From: Halothece sp. PCC 7418
Lineage (GTDB): Bacteria; Cyanobacteriota; Cyanobacteriia; Cyanobacteriales; Rubidibacteraceae
Assembly (NCBI RefSeq): GCF_000317635.1
Contig: NC_019779.1
Span: 2,232,001-2,296,000, forward strand
Length of the DNA stretch: 64,000 nucleotides
Direction of reading: 5' to 3'
A program made the translations under genes and the position numbers. Positions 46,635 through 56,309 of this stretch are shown piece after piece (the stretch's first letter is position 1; every line of letters begins with the position of its first letter). The notes below the pieces were generated by a model. That model was not told the origin of the DNA, did not search any database, and saw only the letters and a program-made list of their open reading frames with translations.

Positions 46635-47675
46635 ATGACTTCCACTACTGATTGGTCAACCGTACTCCAACAACTTCTCGATCAACACTCGCTCTCCCAA
46701 GAACAATCAGCAACCTTGATGACAGGATGGCTCAATGAAGACATTCCTCCTGTGTTATCAGGGGCGATTTTAGCAGCAATTCAAGCGAAAGGGGTATCAC
46801 CGACAGAACTGGCGGGAATGGCAAGAGTTTTGCAACAACAATCCTTACAAAAAAATCCCCTCAGTTATTCAGAAGCCGTCATTGATACCTGTGGAACTGG
46901 AGGGGATGGGGCTTCCACCTTCAATATTTCTACAGCAGTGGCGTTTGTTGTTGCAGCATCAGGGGTAAAAGTGGCAAAACATGGCAATCGTTCCGCATCC
47001 AGTAAAGTGGGGTCAGCAGATGTTTTAGAAGCTCTCGGGATTAATCTCACCAGTTCCATTGAAAAGACTCAAGAGGCTCTAGAAGCGGTGGGAATCACAT
47101 TTTTGTTTGCTCCAGGTTGGCATCCAGCGATGAAAAGTGTCGTTCCTTTACGGAAAACTCTAAAAGTGCGGACAATCTTTAATTTATTGGGTCCTTTGGT
47201 GAATCCCCTCCGCCCTACGGCTCAGGTAATGGGGGTGTTTGATGGTAAATTGATTGATACGGTTGCCCAAGCCTTTCAGCTATTGGGAATGGAACGCGCG
47301 ATCGTCCTTCATGGTCGAGAAAAATTAGATGAAGCAGGATTAGCAGCCCCTACTGACTTAGCCATTTTGAATCACGGTGAAGTGGAAGTGACCACGATTG
47401 AACCGGAACAGTTGGGTTTACATTCTGTGCCGACAGAGGCTCTAAAAGGAGGAGAACTCCCTGAAAATCAGGCAATTTTAACTAACGTTCTACAAGGAAA
47501 AGGTAGCATCGCTCAGCAAGAAGTGGTGGCGTTAAATGCCTCTTTAGCCCTACAAGTGGCTGGGGTGGTTCCGTTAGGGGCTCATGAAGCGGGCATGAGT
47601 ACAGCCAAGGAGATCTTGAAGAGCGGTGCAGCTTGGGATAAGTTAGAGGCTTTAGTTGCTTTTCTCCACTCTTAA
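46635..47675 (+). CDS. trpD: Anthranilate phosphoribosyltransferase
   Basis: TrpD transfers phosphoribose from PRPP to anthranilate in tryptophan synthesis. The glycine-rich PRPP loop [17 protein letters not shown] and [21 protein letters not shown] are diagnostic. The frame opens at 46587, but the ATG at 46635 ([15 protein letters not shown]) gives 346 residues, close to the usual length, so I prefer it. No other trp gene is in the window, as is common in cyanobacteria. Confidence 0.93.
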   Translation: MTSTTDWSTVLQQLLDQHSLSQEQSATLMTGWLNEDIPPVLSGAILAAIQAKGVSPTELAGMARVLQQQSLQKNPLSYSEAVIDTCGTGGDGASTFNISTAVAFVVAASGVKVAKHGNRSASSKVGSADVLEALGINLTSSIEKTQEALEAVGITFLFAPGWHPAMKSVVPLRKTLKVRTIFNLLGPLVNPLRPTAQVMGVFDGKLIDTVAQAFQLLGMERAIVLHGREKLDEAGLAAPTDLAILNHGEVEVTTIEPEQLGLHSVPTEALKGGELPENQAILTNVLQGKGSIAQQEVVALNASLALQVAGVVPLGAHEAGMSTAKEILKSGAAWDKLEALVAFLHS

Positions 47676-47693
47676 GGAAACTGGACGTGCCTT

Positions 47694-47709
47694 GTAGGGT
47701 GGGCAATGC
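47694..47709. repeat. Half copy of the GTAGGGTGGGC palindrome
   Basis: GTAGGGTGGGCAATGC matches the left arm of the palindrome at 4400-4424. It again lies between convergent genes (trpD and the caspase-fold gene). Confidence 0.5.
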
Positions 47710-47754
47710 TAACGAATAACGGTCTTCACCGATCGCGCAGTTTTTCAACCGACC

Positions 47755-50013
47755 CTAAATCACTTGATAGACAAAACTCAACGTTGCCCAACAATGAACA
47801 TTTAAGGCGTAAACACTGCTATCCAATCCTGTAACCTCGCTAGACACTTGACTGGCAGCTTGTAAGTCTTCTTGTACCGCTTGCATGACTTTCAGCGGAT
47901 CTGGCAAATCAATAATCCGTTCTCCTTCTCCTTTCGATTGGGGAATTTGAGAAAGGACGTTTAGGGTTTTAGTAAAAGGTTGACTACTGCCAAGGACATA
48001 AATTTCTGATAATCCAGCAGGACCTGGAACTTGCCAATCATAAGAGGCTTCAGTTTTGGGAATGATACGGGTTTCTCTAGGAGTCAGTTTGAGATTTTGC
48101 AGGGGTTGGATATTTTGAGAGGGATCGGCAACTGCTGAGGAATCAGGGAAATAAAAACAAAGTGGATTTGCGCCAGAATCGACTCCCAATAACAAACAAT
48201 AAATCGCGCGATCGCTGATGTTTTGTAAGCGATATTGAATTTGCGTCCCCGCATTAATTTGAGGAAAAGCACCTGCTAAGGCATAGGGTAAAGATTGGGT
48301 ATCAAAGAAAAATTCTTTGCCTTGGCGATAGCGAAAAGTTTCTTGGCTAATCACAGGTGTTGTCTCTCCTTGGGGAGAAACAGTTTCTAAGGTTGCTCGT
48401 AAGCCTAACTGGGAAGAACCATCATTGACGGTGAATCGGCATAATTTCGCGGCTAACAGGGTTTTTAATTTCGGAACAATTCGCATCACCGCTGATTTGA
48501 CGGCTTCGGTTTGTGTGCCCACGGTGCTGGGAATGGGCATTCCCCCGACGGAAAATAAACCATAGCCTTTTTCTACAATATTTTTCAGGGGGGGATTCCC
48601 TTGTAAAGATTGTCCTTTGCTAAAAACGTAATCGGCACTGCCTTCTCCTGCTGTAATCACTGTTGAAACTTCTCCCACATCAGAAAAAGCGCTGGTGGCA
48701 TCAACCCGTTCAATGCGACCTAGGTTGGCTTCTAAAGCAATGATTAACCGAGGATTGCGAGGAATGATCCGAATTTCTTCTTGTAACCCTTGACCCACTT
48801 CCAGACTATTACTTCCTTGGAGAAAGCGGGCGCTGGCATTTAAGCCGTCATGACTGGTTAATTGAACTTGTTTGGGAGTGTCTTCAGTGTATCGAGAGGG
48901 GAGGGAAAAGATGGAATTAACTCCATAATCTTTGAGTACAGACGGAGGAATCCCCACGAGACGCAACTTGACATTATTCTCTAAGCCAGTGATGACAGCT
49001 TCTGCACCAAATAAATCAGAAAAGGCATAGTAGGGGACAATGGTTTTTCCTTGGTCTTTGCCAAACAAACGAGGCTGTTGTTGCGGTCCGAGTAATCGTT
49101 CAATGGTTTGTGCACTGCGAGTGAGAGAAATTTGAATGTTGCTTGCAGAAATGGCTTCCCAAAGGGAATGGGTTAAGGTATGGGTAAAGACTCCCGCATG
49201 AAATCCTCCCCAATCGGTTTCTGTGGCGATTTGTTGGGGACCTGTGGCGGTAATGACGACCCCCCGCAAGGTTTGGGCTTGATTGATCAGGCTTTCTGAA
49301 GACAAGTCTCTCTGGTTTAATTCCGCTTTTAGGCTTTGGGCAACCTCAAAGTCTTTTTCACTCAAGCTGGAAGCAGCAGCACGATTGAGGGAGCGCACTC
49401 GGAAATTCCCTTGCAGGGGTTGACCAATGGGAAGATAGCTGGTGTCAAGAATCAGGGTAACTTGATCGGTAAGCAGCGATCGCGCTAAGGTGGCTAAGGT
49501 ATTTTCAAGGAGAAAATTACTGTCTCCAAACCAACGATTGGAGGTAGCACCATCACTGGGAACCAGACAATTAATTGTTGTTGTATTCCTCTGTTGAAGA
49601 GAAGCAGGGATTTTTGCTTTTGTGCCATAACCACTAAAATGAAAGACAACAACATCGTTCGGTTGTGCTTGTGCAATTAAATGTTCCCGAAACGCATTGA
49701 TAATTTGATCTCGACTGGCAGCGCGATCGGTGAGTGTTAAGATATCTTCTGGTTGAAAACCAAACCGATAGCGTAAGAGTTCCTGCTGTTGTTCAACATC
49801 CGTAATGCACCCTTTAAGATCATTGCCACTATACTGATTAATCCCCACCAACAGAGCAAGTTTCCTACCGTTGCTACTAGCTAAAACTTCCGCCTGTTGT
49901 TTAATTTGGTTCCTCCATGCTGGTGGTAGGAACAAGTTTGATTCTCCCCTAAGCCCCCAAGCCAATGCTGTTAGTCCTGCTTGTTGTAGGAAATTACGCC
50001 GATCAATACCCAT
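47755..50013 (-). CDS. Caspase-fold protein with YS dyad (pseudo-orthocaspase) and DUF4384-like part
   Basis: The 752-residue protein has a twin-arginine signal (DRRNFLQQAGLTALAWG) and a C14 p20 fold: KLALLVGINQY, GCITDVEQQQELL and VVFHFSGYG. The catalytic His of the usual SGHG is Tyr129 and the Cys of DCCHSG is Ser192 (LILDTSYLP), so peptidase activity is not expected. This YS substitution is known among cyanobacterial orthocaspases. The C-terminal half contains a DUF4384-like stretch (AGTQIQYRLQNISDRAIYCL). Location is probably periplasmic by Tat. It is convergent with trpD, with an ABC ATPase gene upstream on the same strand. Confidence 0.85.
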   Translation of the reverse strand: MGIDRRNFLQQAGLTALAWGLRGESNLFLPPAWRNQIKQQAEVLASSNGRKLALLVGINQYSGNDLKGCITDVEQQQELLRYRFGFQPEDILTLTDRAASRDQIINAFREHLIAQAQPNDVVVFHFSGYGTKAKIPASLQQRNTTTINCLVPSDGATSNRWFGDSNFLLENTLATLARSLLTDQVTLILDTSYLPIGQPLQGNFRVRSLNRAAASSLSEKDFEVAQSLKAELNQRDLSSESLINQAQTLRGVVITATGPQQIATETDWGGFHAGVFTHTLTHSLWEAISASNIQISLTRSAQTIERLLGPQQQPRLFGKDQGKTIVPYYAFSDLFGAEAVITGLENNVKLRLVGIPPSVLKDYGVNSIFSLPSRYTEDTPKQVQLTSHDGLNASARFLQGSNSLEVGQGLQEEIRIIPRNPRLIIALEANLGRIERVDATSAFSDVGEVSTVITAGEGSADYVFSKGQSLQGNPPLKNIVEKGYGLFSVGGMPIPSTVGTQTEAVKSAVMRIVPKLKTLLAAKLCRFTVNDGSSQLGLRATLETVSPQGETTPVISQETFRYRQGKEFFFDTQSLPYALAGAFPQINAGTQIQYRLQNISDRAIYCLLLGVDSGANPLCFYFPDSSAVADPSQNIQPLQNLKLTPRETRIIPKTEASYDWQVPGPAGLSEIYVLGSSQPFTKTLNVLSQIPQSKGEGERIIDLPDPLKVMQAVQEDLQAASQVSSEVTGLDSSVYALNVHCWATLSFVYQVI

Positions 50014-50169
50014 CTGATTTGCTGCAACTATGCTGATTAAAATTTAATCTGCTATTACTGTAGAAGGTTTTGTCGGAAAATCAAAGGTTGATTTGGTTAT
50101 TTGTTATTTGTTATTTGTTCCTTGTTCTTGGGTCACTTTAAGGGAGGGGTTTTCTGGAAGCTCTTTCTT

Positions 50170-50838
50170 CTAATGAGACTGGGACACGTATTCTTTTAGG
50201 GCTTGGGGTGAGCCTTCTTTTGTGATTTTTCCTTGTTCTAAAATGAAAGCGCGATCGCAATAATCTAATTCTTCTAAACGATGGGTGACCCAAAGGGCTG
50301 TCATCCCCCGACTTTTCACTAAAGAGCGCACTTGCTGCACTAATTCCAGTTGGGTATCGGGATCTAAGAGGGCGGTGGGTTCATCTAACAATAAAACGGG
50401 GCAATTCCGCGCGATCGCGCCAGCAATGGCAATCCGTTGTTTTTGTCCGCCACTGAGGGCGTAAATCGGTCGTCGTTCCCAACCCAGTAACCCGACAGCA
50501 CTTAACGCTTCCTGCACGCGATCGCGCACTTGTGTCCAACTTAACTGTTCTTTCACCAAACCAAAAGCCACATCCGCCCCAACCGTTGGCATCACCAATT
50601 GATGATCTGGATTTTGAAAGACAAACCCTAAGGGCTGTTCCACATAGCAAGTCCCACTTTGAGGCTTCAGCAATCCTGATAAGATGCGGAGTAGCGTTGA
50701 TTTTCCACTACCATTACTCCCCAACAACATCCAAAACTCCCCTTGGGGGATCGTAAAGGAACAATCTTTGAGAACCGGTTGCTCCCGTTGCCAAGCAAAA
50801 CTTATCTTTTCGAGCGCGATCGCAGCGTGTGTCACCAA
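50170..50838 (-). CDS. ABC transporter ATP-binding protein, CbiO/EcfA type
   Basis: This 222-residue ATPase has Walker A GSNGSGKST, the Q-loop LGFVFQNPDHQL (typical of cobalt/ECF ATPases), signature LSGGQKQR, Walker B VLLLDEPTALLD and the switch His in VTHRLEEL. No S-component or T-component gene is adjacent, so its partner must be encoded elsewhere. It is 46 bp downstream of the UPF0367-like gene on the same strand. Confidence 0.9.
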   Translation of the reverse strand: MVTHAAIALEKISFAWQREQPVLKDCSFTIPQGEFWMLLGSNGSGKSTLLRILSGLLKPQSGTCYVEQPLGFVFQNPDHQLVMPTVGADVAFGLVKEQLSWTQVRDRVQEALSAVGLLGWERRPIYALSGGQKQRIAIAGAIARNCPVLLLDEPTALLDPDTQLELVQQVRSLVKSRGMTALWVTHRLEELDYCDRAFILEQGKITKEGSPQALKEYVSQSH

Positions 50839-50884
50839 ATTACCCTTAAAAATTCCCCCAAAAGGGGGTACAGTGATTGTCTAA

Positions 50885-51148
50885 TTAGGATTGTTGCATA
50901 AAGAACCCTGCGGGTCGTCCCGCTGGACTACCATCTTTTTGCGATAAGATGACAGCACTAACTTGGTCGCTAAAGACAGCAACTTTCTTTTCCGGATCTT
51001 TTTCACAGGTGAGTTCAACTAATTGCGGGGTGTCCGCTTTCAGTGCATTCAGAACATCTTGATACACTTTTTGAGCATCTTCCGATTCTTTGCGTTGAAC
51101 CGTAATCGGAATCGGGCTATATTTCAAAGTCAGATCAATCGAGAACAT
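50885..51148 (-). CDS. Small conserved cyanobacterial protein (UPF0367-like)
   Basis: The 87-residue product MFSIDLTLKYSPIPITVQRK continues with EDAQKVYQDVLNALKA, then LVELTCEKDPEKKVAVFSDQ and a terminal GRPAGFF. This resembles the UPF0367 family of cyanobacteria and plastids by recollection of its pattern. The function is unknown. Confidence 0.65.
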   Translation of the reverse strand: MFSIDLTLKYSPIPITVQRKESEDAQKVYQDVLNALKADTPQLVELTCEKDPEKKVAVFSDQVSAVILSQKDGSPAGRPAGFFMQQS

Positions 51149-51356
51149 AGGTTAAAGCATAAGTTTCTTTCCCAATGTATCTTATCTCTAGCAATTCTCA
51201 CTTCATAAGGGACATTCTTAATTTTTGTTCTTCGTTATTCGTTCTTTGTTCTTTGGTAACTGGTCACTGATCAACGAATTTCTCTCTTGGGAAAGCTGAG
51301 GGATGAGAAGTAGTCCCCTAAACTGAGGGAATAGTCACTCAAGGATATGAAATCGA

Positions 51357-53045
51357 ATGCGAGATTTTTCAACCATTCAAAACACCGACTATGACCTGAT
51401 TATTATCGGCGGTGGCGTTAATGGCGCAGCGACTGCCCGCGATGCTGCTCTACGGGGCATTAAAACAATTTTACTGGAAAAAGGCGATTATGCTGGGGGA
51501 ACTTCTAGCTGGTCAACGCGCTTAGTTCATGGGGGATTGCGCTATCTAGAATATTTTGAGTTTTCCCTAGTGCGAGAGTCTTTAAGGGAAAGAGAAGTGT
51601 TACTGCGGACTGCACCCCATTTAGTGAGTCCCCTGATGCTAACTGTACCCGTTTATGGAGACCGATCGCGCCCCTATTGGAAAATCAGTGCAGGAATGTT
51701 GCTCTATGATCTTTTTAGCTTTGACAAAACCCTGCCCTCTCATCGGATGTTACCAAAAGAAAAGTTCCATCAACTCTTTCGCGATTTAGACCAAGAGGGC
51801 TTAAAAGGAGGCGCACAATATTATGATGGACAAGCGGTTTACGCCGAACGTCTCTGTTTAGAAAATATCATTGCAGCAGAAGAAGCCGGGGCAACTTGTC
51901 TCAATTATGCGGAAGTGACAGGGCTAGTTCGCGATCGCGATCAAATTACTCAGTTAGAATGCGAAGATCAACTCACTGGGGAATCTTTTACGGTTCAGGG
52001 AAGCAAGCAAGCGGTTATCATTAACACCAGTGGGCCCTGGGTCGATCAAGTGTGTCAGCGAGGAGAAACCAATCAAAAATCAGCCCCGATTGGTGAAAAG
52101 CCGAAAATTGGCGGAACAAAAGGCAGTCATATTGTTGTTCCTCCTTTCTCGGGTGCGCCTGATACCGCCCTCTATGTGGAAGCGAAGTCCGATGGTCGTC
52201 CCTTCTTTATTGTCCCTTGGTTGGGACTGTATTTGATTGGGACAACTGACTTACCTTTCAAAGGCAGTTTAGACCAAGTCAAAGCCGATAATGACGAGAT
52301 TGATTATTTATTGCGAGAAACCAACTTAATCATTCCCAGTGCACAACTCACCCGTGACGATGTGACGTTTACTTATTCGGGTGTCCGTCCGTTACCTTAT
52401 GCAGAAGGACAAAAACCAGGCAGTGTTACCCGTAAACATATCATTCATGACCATGGCTCAGAAGGAGTGAAGAACTTGATTTCTCTGATTGGCGGTAAGT
52501 TAACCACATTTCGTCATACGGCGGAAGAATTAGTGGATCTCGTTGGTAAAAAACAAAAGCGTAATCTTCCTGCTTGTCCGACTTTAAAAACCCCTTTTCC
52601 TGGCGCAATTGTCAAGAGCGATCAACGGATGACAGCAGCCATACAAACCTATCGCGATCGCGTTCCCTTAAAAACATTAGACCATCTCTTTACTCTCTAT
52701 GGAGCAAGAGCGGTATCGGTTTTAAAATTAATTGATGAATCTCCTGAACTGGCTGAAGCAATTACCCCAGAATTACCAGATATTAAAGCACAAATTGTGT
52801 ATGCGGTTCGTTATGAATCAGCCCAGACCTTAGTTGATATTTTACGCCGTCGAACCACCATTGCTATGGAGTGCAATTATGGGTTAGATGTGTTATCGGT
52901 TGTCGGTGAGGTTTTACAAACCCATTGCGGTTGGAGTCAAACTCAGCGCGATCGCGCAACGGAAGACTATCATGCTTATATGGAAGGCAACTGCATCCCC
53001 GATTATGTTTTAACACCAAAAAAACGAGCAACCGCAACCCGTTAA
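51357..53045 (+). CDS. glpD: Glycerol-3-phosphate dehydrogenase (FAD)
   Basis: GlpD oxidises glycerol-3-phosphate to dihydroxyacetone phosphate and passes electrons to the quinone pool at the membrane. The 562-residue length is typical. The FAD loop is LIIIGGGVNGAATARDAALRG, followed by the family stretch TSSWSTRLVHGGLRYLEYFE and, later, LISLIGGKLTTFRHTAEE. AAGGA lies 11 bp before the ATG. The region upstream (51225-51278) contains heptamer-like GTAACTGGTCACTGATC repeats. Confidence 0.94.
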   Translation: MRDFSTIQNTDYDLIIIGGGVNGAATARDAALRGIKTILLEKGDYAGGTSSWSTRLVHGGLRYLEYFEFSLVRESLREREVLLRTAPHLVSPLMLTVPVYGDRSRPYWKISAGMLLYDLFSFDKTLPSHRMLPKEKFHQLFRDLDQEGLKGGAQYYDGQAVYAERLCLENIIAAEEAGATCLNYAEVTGLVRDRDQITQLECEDQLTGESFTVQGSKQAVIINTSGPWVDQVCQRGETNQKSAPIGEKPKIGGTKGSHIVVPPFSGAPDTALYVEAKSDGRPFFIVPWLGLYLIGTTDLPFKGSLDQVKADNDEIDYLLRETNLIIPSAQLTRDDVTFTYSGVRPLPYAEGQKPGSVTRKHIIHDHGSEGVKNLISLIGGKLTTFRHTAEELVDLVGKKQKRNLPACPTLKTPFPGAIVKSDQRMTAAIQTYRDRVPLKTLDHLFTLYGARAVSVLKLIDESPELAEAITPELPDIKAQIVYAVRYESAQTLVDILRRRTTIAMECNYGLDVLSVVGEVLQTHCGWSQTQRDRATEDYHAYMEGNCIPDYVLTPKKRATATR

Positions 53046-53138
53046 AGCCATCCCTTTTTTTAATCTGGGGGTACTCGTTATTGGGAGTCGTTTACTTAGC
53101 TATTGCTCCCGATAACCAGGCAATCATAATCCTCAATA

Positions 53139-53426
53139 ATGTTGATATTTGTTCTTACTTGCAATAGTCTCATTTTTATTTTTAATTTTTATTTGTTTTG
53201 GCAACTTATAAAACTAAAAAGACACTTAACTCAACTTGCAAACACACTAGAAAGTCTTGAAAAAAGCGTTCCGATCGCGCTTCAGTTAATACAATTGAAT
53301 GTTCGCCGTCGTGAGTATCAGAGCTTAACCCTTCGTAAAAAGTATGAATTTTTACAGCAAAATCGGGAAAATTTATTAACAATCCTGCAAGTTTTGAGAT
53401 GGTTGTACCGTAAATATCAGTCTTAA
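53139..53426 (+). CDS. Small membrane-anchored hypothetical protein
   Basis: The 95-residue product has one N-terminal hydrophobic segment (MLIFVLTCNSLIFIFNFYLF, residues 1-22) followed by an amphipathic, basic helical part (QLIKLKRHLTQLANTLESL and KYEFLQQNRENLLTILQVL), probably a coiled coil in the cytoplasm. I recognise no family. It lies between glpD and the AGCS symporter on the same strand. Confidence 0.55.
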   Translation: MLIFVLTCNSLIFIFNFYLFWQLIKLKRHLTQLANTLESLEKSVPIALQLIQLNVRRREYQSLTLRKKYEFLQQNRENLLTILQVLRWLYRKYQS

Positions 53427-53579
53427 GATTGACCGCAAATAGACAACTGAAGAGTAATAGGGGATAATAGGCAAGATTGTTTCCTTCTCGTTGGCAAGAG
53501 TTATACCATTTCGGTGTGGGTTAAGGGAAATCAGTATCCACCTCACAAAAATAACAATTGCTAGAAAGAAAAATGAGTC

Positions 53580-55160
53580 GTGAGCCATCAACCAAAAGCA
53601 AATCTTATGATGAATCTATTTCTAATTACATCTGAACAAATGAATGGATTACTGGTGGCAGCATCAGAAAAACTCAGCATCTTCGTTCAATTGAATCAAG
53701 CGTTTGCTGATTTTGTTGCGATCTTAAAAACCATTTTCTTCTATCCCATTTTCGGGATGCCCATCATCGTTCTTTGGTTAATTATCGGAGGCGTATATTT
53801 TACCTTCCGCATGGGATTTATTAACCTCAGAGGCTTTAGTCACGCCCTCGCAGTCCTCTCAGGAAAATATCAAAGCAGTAGCGGAGATGACGATGACCAA
53901 GAAGGGGAAGTCTCACCATTTCAGGCTGCTTCTACCGCCCTCTCAGCAACAGTTGGTTTAGGGAGTATCGCCGGATCAGCGATCGCGATTCAAATGGGCG
54001 GTCCTGGCGCGGTGGTGTGGATGAGTATCGCTGGCTTTTTAGGAATGTCCAGTAAGTTTGTCGAATGTACTCTCGGACAAAAATACCGTCAAGTCAAACC
54101 CGATGGCAGTGTTGCGGGGGGCCCCATGTATTACCTGTCTGGCGGACTCTCAGAACTGGGGTTACGTCCTTTAGGCAGTGTTTTAGGAATTTTCTTTGCC
54201 ATTCTCTGTGTCTTGGGAACGTTTGGTGCAGGGAATATGTTTCAGGCGAATCAGTCTTATGCAGCCCTAGCGGGTGTTCTCCCCTTTATCGCCGAACGCA
54301 GTTGGTTTTATGGGCTGATTATGTCTTTACTGGTGGGCGTTGTCATTATCGGCGGAATTAGTCGCATCGGGGTGGTTACCAGTCGTTTAGTACCACTGGT
54401 CGTTTTGTTTTACATTAGCGGTTGTCTGTGGATTATTCTCAGCAATTGGCAAATTATCCCCGAAGCCGTTGGCGTTATTTTCAAAGGGGCGTTTTCTCCA
54501 ACCGCGATTCAAGGGGGATTAGTGGGAGTGATTGTGCAAGGCTTTCGTCGCGCTGCCTTTTCTAATGGGGCGGGAATTGGTTCCGCGGCGATCGCGCACT
54601 CTGCAACTCGTAATGATCAACCGATCCGAGAAGGAATTGTTGCTTCCATTGAACCGTTGGTGGATACTTTAATCATCTGTAATTTGACAGCGATTTCCAT
54701 CGTCATCACAGGCGTTTACAAAAGTTTTGCCAGTGGGGAAGCCTCAGGGATTCAACTGACTGCTGCTGCTTTTGGAACTGTTGTCGAATGGTTTCCCACG
54801 GTGCTAGCCATTGCAGTGATTTTATTTGCTTTTTCCAATATTGTTTCTTGGAGCTACTATGGAGAACAGGCTTGGATGTATTTATTTGGAGAAGCCAGTA
54901 CCCTCCTTTACAAAGTCATTTTCATTGTCTTTGTTTTTCTAGGCTCTGTCATTGAATTAGGCATTGTTCTCGATTTCAGCGATATGATGTTGATTGCGAT
55001 GTCAGTTCCGAATCTCCTCGGCTGTTTCTTACTCGCGGGGAAAGTGGGGGATGATCTGGAAGTTTATATGGATAAACTGCGATTAGAACGTGCTGTCGCT
55101 GGATCATCAACAACCGATTCCCAAGCCCAAGAAGAATACACAAGTTCCTCGAAAAAATAA
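53580..55160 (+). CDS. Sodium:alanine/glycine symporter (AGCS family)
   Basis: The 526-residue multi-helix protein has the AGCS signature MGGPGAVVWMSIAGFLGMSS, followed by KFVECTLGQKYR, and the upstream stretch STALSATVGLGSIAGSAIAI. The start is a GTG at 53580 (MSHQPKANLMMN); an ATG-ATG pair nine codons later is an alternative. The acidic insert SSGDDDDQEGE near residue 100 is unremarkable for the family. The stop (55158-55160) directly abuts the start of the pseudouridine synthase gene, so the two are cotranscribed. Confidence 0.93.
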   Translation: MSHQPKANLMMNLFLITSEQMNGLLVAASEKLSIFVQLNQAFADFVAILKTIFFYPIFGMPIIVLWLIIGGVYFTFRMGFINLRGFSHALAVLSGKYQSSSGDDDDQEGEVSPFQAASTALSATVGLGSIAGSAIAIQMGGPGAVVWMSIAGFLGMSSKFVECTLGQKYRQVKPDGSVAGGPMYYLSGGLSELGLRPLGSVLGIFFAILCVLGTFGAGNMFQANQSYAALAGVLPFIAERSWFYGLIMSLLVGVVIIGGISRIGVVTSRLVPLVVLFYISGCLWIILSNWQIIPEAVGVIFKGAFSPTAIQGGLVGVIVQGFRRAAFSNGAGIGSAAIAHSATRNDQPIREGIVASIEPLVDTLIICNLTAISIVITGVYKSFASGEASGIQLTAAAFGTVVEWFPTVLAIAVILFAFSNIVSWSYYGEQAWMYLFGEASTLLYKVIFIVFVFLGSVIELGIVLDFSDMMLIAMSVPNLLGCFLLAGKVGDDLEVYMDKLRLERAVAGSSTTDSQAQEEYTSSSKK

Positions 55161-56090
55161 TTGTCTGAAACCCAAAAAGTCGCGATCGCGCAGGGGAAAC
55201 AACGGCTCGATCGCGCCCTCGCCCAAGCCTTCCCCGATTTTTCGCGCTCCCGTCTGCAAAAACTCATTGAACAGGGGAATGTGCAAGTGAATGAGGACAT
55301 TTGCACCAATAAAAAGCAAGGGATTGAAGCGGGAGATCGCCTGATTTTATCGGTTCCGCCCTTGCAACCGCTTTCGGTTGAACCAGAAGCCATTCCTCTT
55401 GATATCCTTTATGAAGATGAACATCTGATTATCGTCAATAAACCAGCAGGTTTAGTCGTGCACCCCGCCCCTGGACATGAAAGCGGGACGTTAGTTAATG
55501 CGCTCCTTGCTCACTGTGACCATTTAGCAGGAATCGGAGGAGTTGAACGTCCTGGGATTGTCCATCGTCTCGATAAAGATACTACTGGCGCGATCGTGGT
55601 AGCAAAAAACGATTTTGCCCATCAGCACTTACAAAAACAAATTCAGGTCAAAACTGCAAAAAGAGAGTATCTAGGTCTTATTTACGGCGTTCCTAAAGGC
55701 GTAGAGGGAATAATTGATCGGCCCATTGGTCGCCATCGGGTTGATCGCAAAAAGATGGCAGTGGTTGCTGTAGAAAAGGGGGGACGCACTGCAATCACTC
55801 ACTGGCAACTGGAAGAGCGCCTTGGCAATTATAGTCTGCTGGCGTTTCAATTAGAAACAGGACGCACCCACCAAATTCGCGTTCATTGTGCAGCGATGGG
55901 ACATCCCATTGTCGGCGATCCGATGTATAGTTCAGGACAGTCGCTTGGAGTCAATTTATCAGGACAAGTGCTTCACGCGAGAAAGCTCACTTTAACTCAT
56001 CCGATGACAGGAGAGATGATCAGCGCGATCGCGCCGTTCCCTTCAGATTTTACTAAATTATTGGCAGAACTTAGAAATCGTTCTCGCTAA
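55161..56090 (+). CDS. RluD/RluA-type 23S rRNA pseudouridine synthase
   Basis: The 309-residue enzyme has an N-terminal S4 RNA-binding domain (QRLDRALAQAFPDFSRSRLQ) and the RluA catalytic motif PGIVHRLDKDTTGAIVVAKN with the essential Asp. ETGRTHQIRVH and GHPIVGDPMY complete the signature. RluD-type enzymes modify helix 69 of 23S rRNA. The start is TTG at 55161, immediately after the TAA of the AGCS gene, which implies translational coupling. There is no ATG close by. Confidence 0.93.
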   Translation: MSETQKVAIAQGKQRLDRALAQAFPDFSRSRLQKLIEQGNVQVNEDICTNKKQGIEAGDRLILSVPPLQPLSVEPEAIPLDILYEDEHLIIVNKPAGLVVHPAPGHESGTLVNALLAHCDHLAGIGGVERPGIVHRLDKDTTGAIVVAKNDFAHQHLQKQIQVKTAKREYLGLIYGVPKGVEGIIDRPIGRHRVDRKKMAVVAVEKGGRTAITHWQLEERLGNYSLLAFQLETGRTHQIRVHCAAMGHPIVGDPMYSSGQSLGVNLSGQVLHARKLTLTHPMTGEMISAIAPFPSDFTKLLAELRNRSR

Positions 56091-56309
56091 ACAGTTGGTT
56101 CTACCACACTTTCTGAAAAGACTCATCCTCACAGAGCTAGACCGATTGAATATCGTGCTTAGTTTTTTAAAAGAAACGTTAGCTTAGGCATTCACTATGG
56201 GAATCATTTAAAGTAAAGGTAGTGATCTCTACAGTTACGATTGCGTTAGATTTTCTTTTCTGAAGCGTGAATTAAAGCAAAACATATTTTCTATCTGAAG
56301 TAAATTATC

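Noticed and set aside
47755-50013. Active metacaspase
   Set aside because: The His-Cys dyad positions hold Tyr129 and Ser192.
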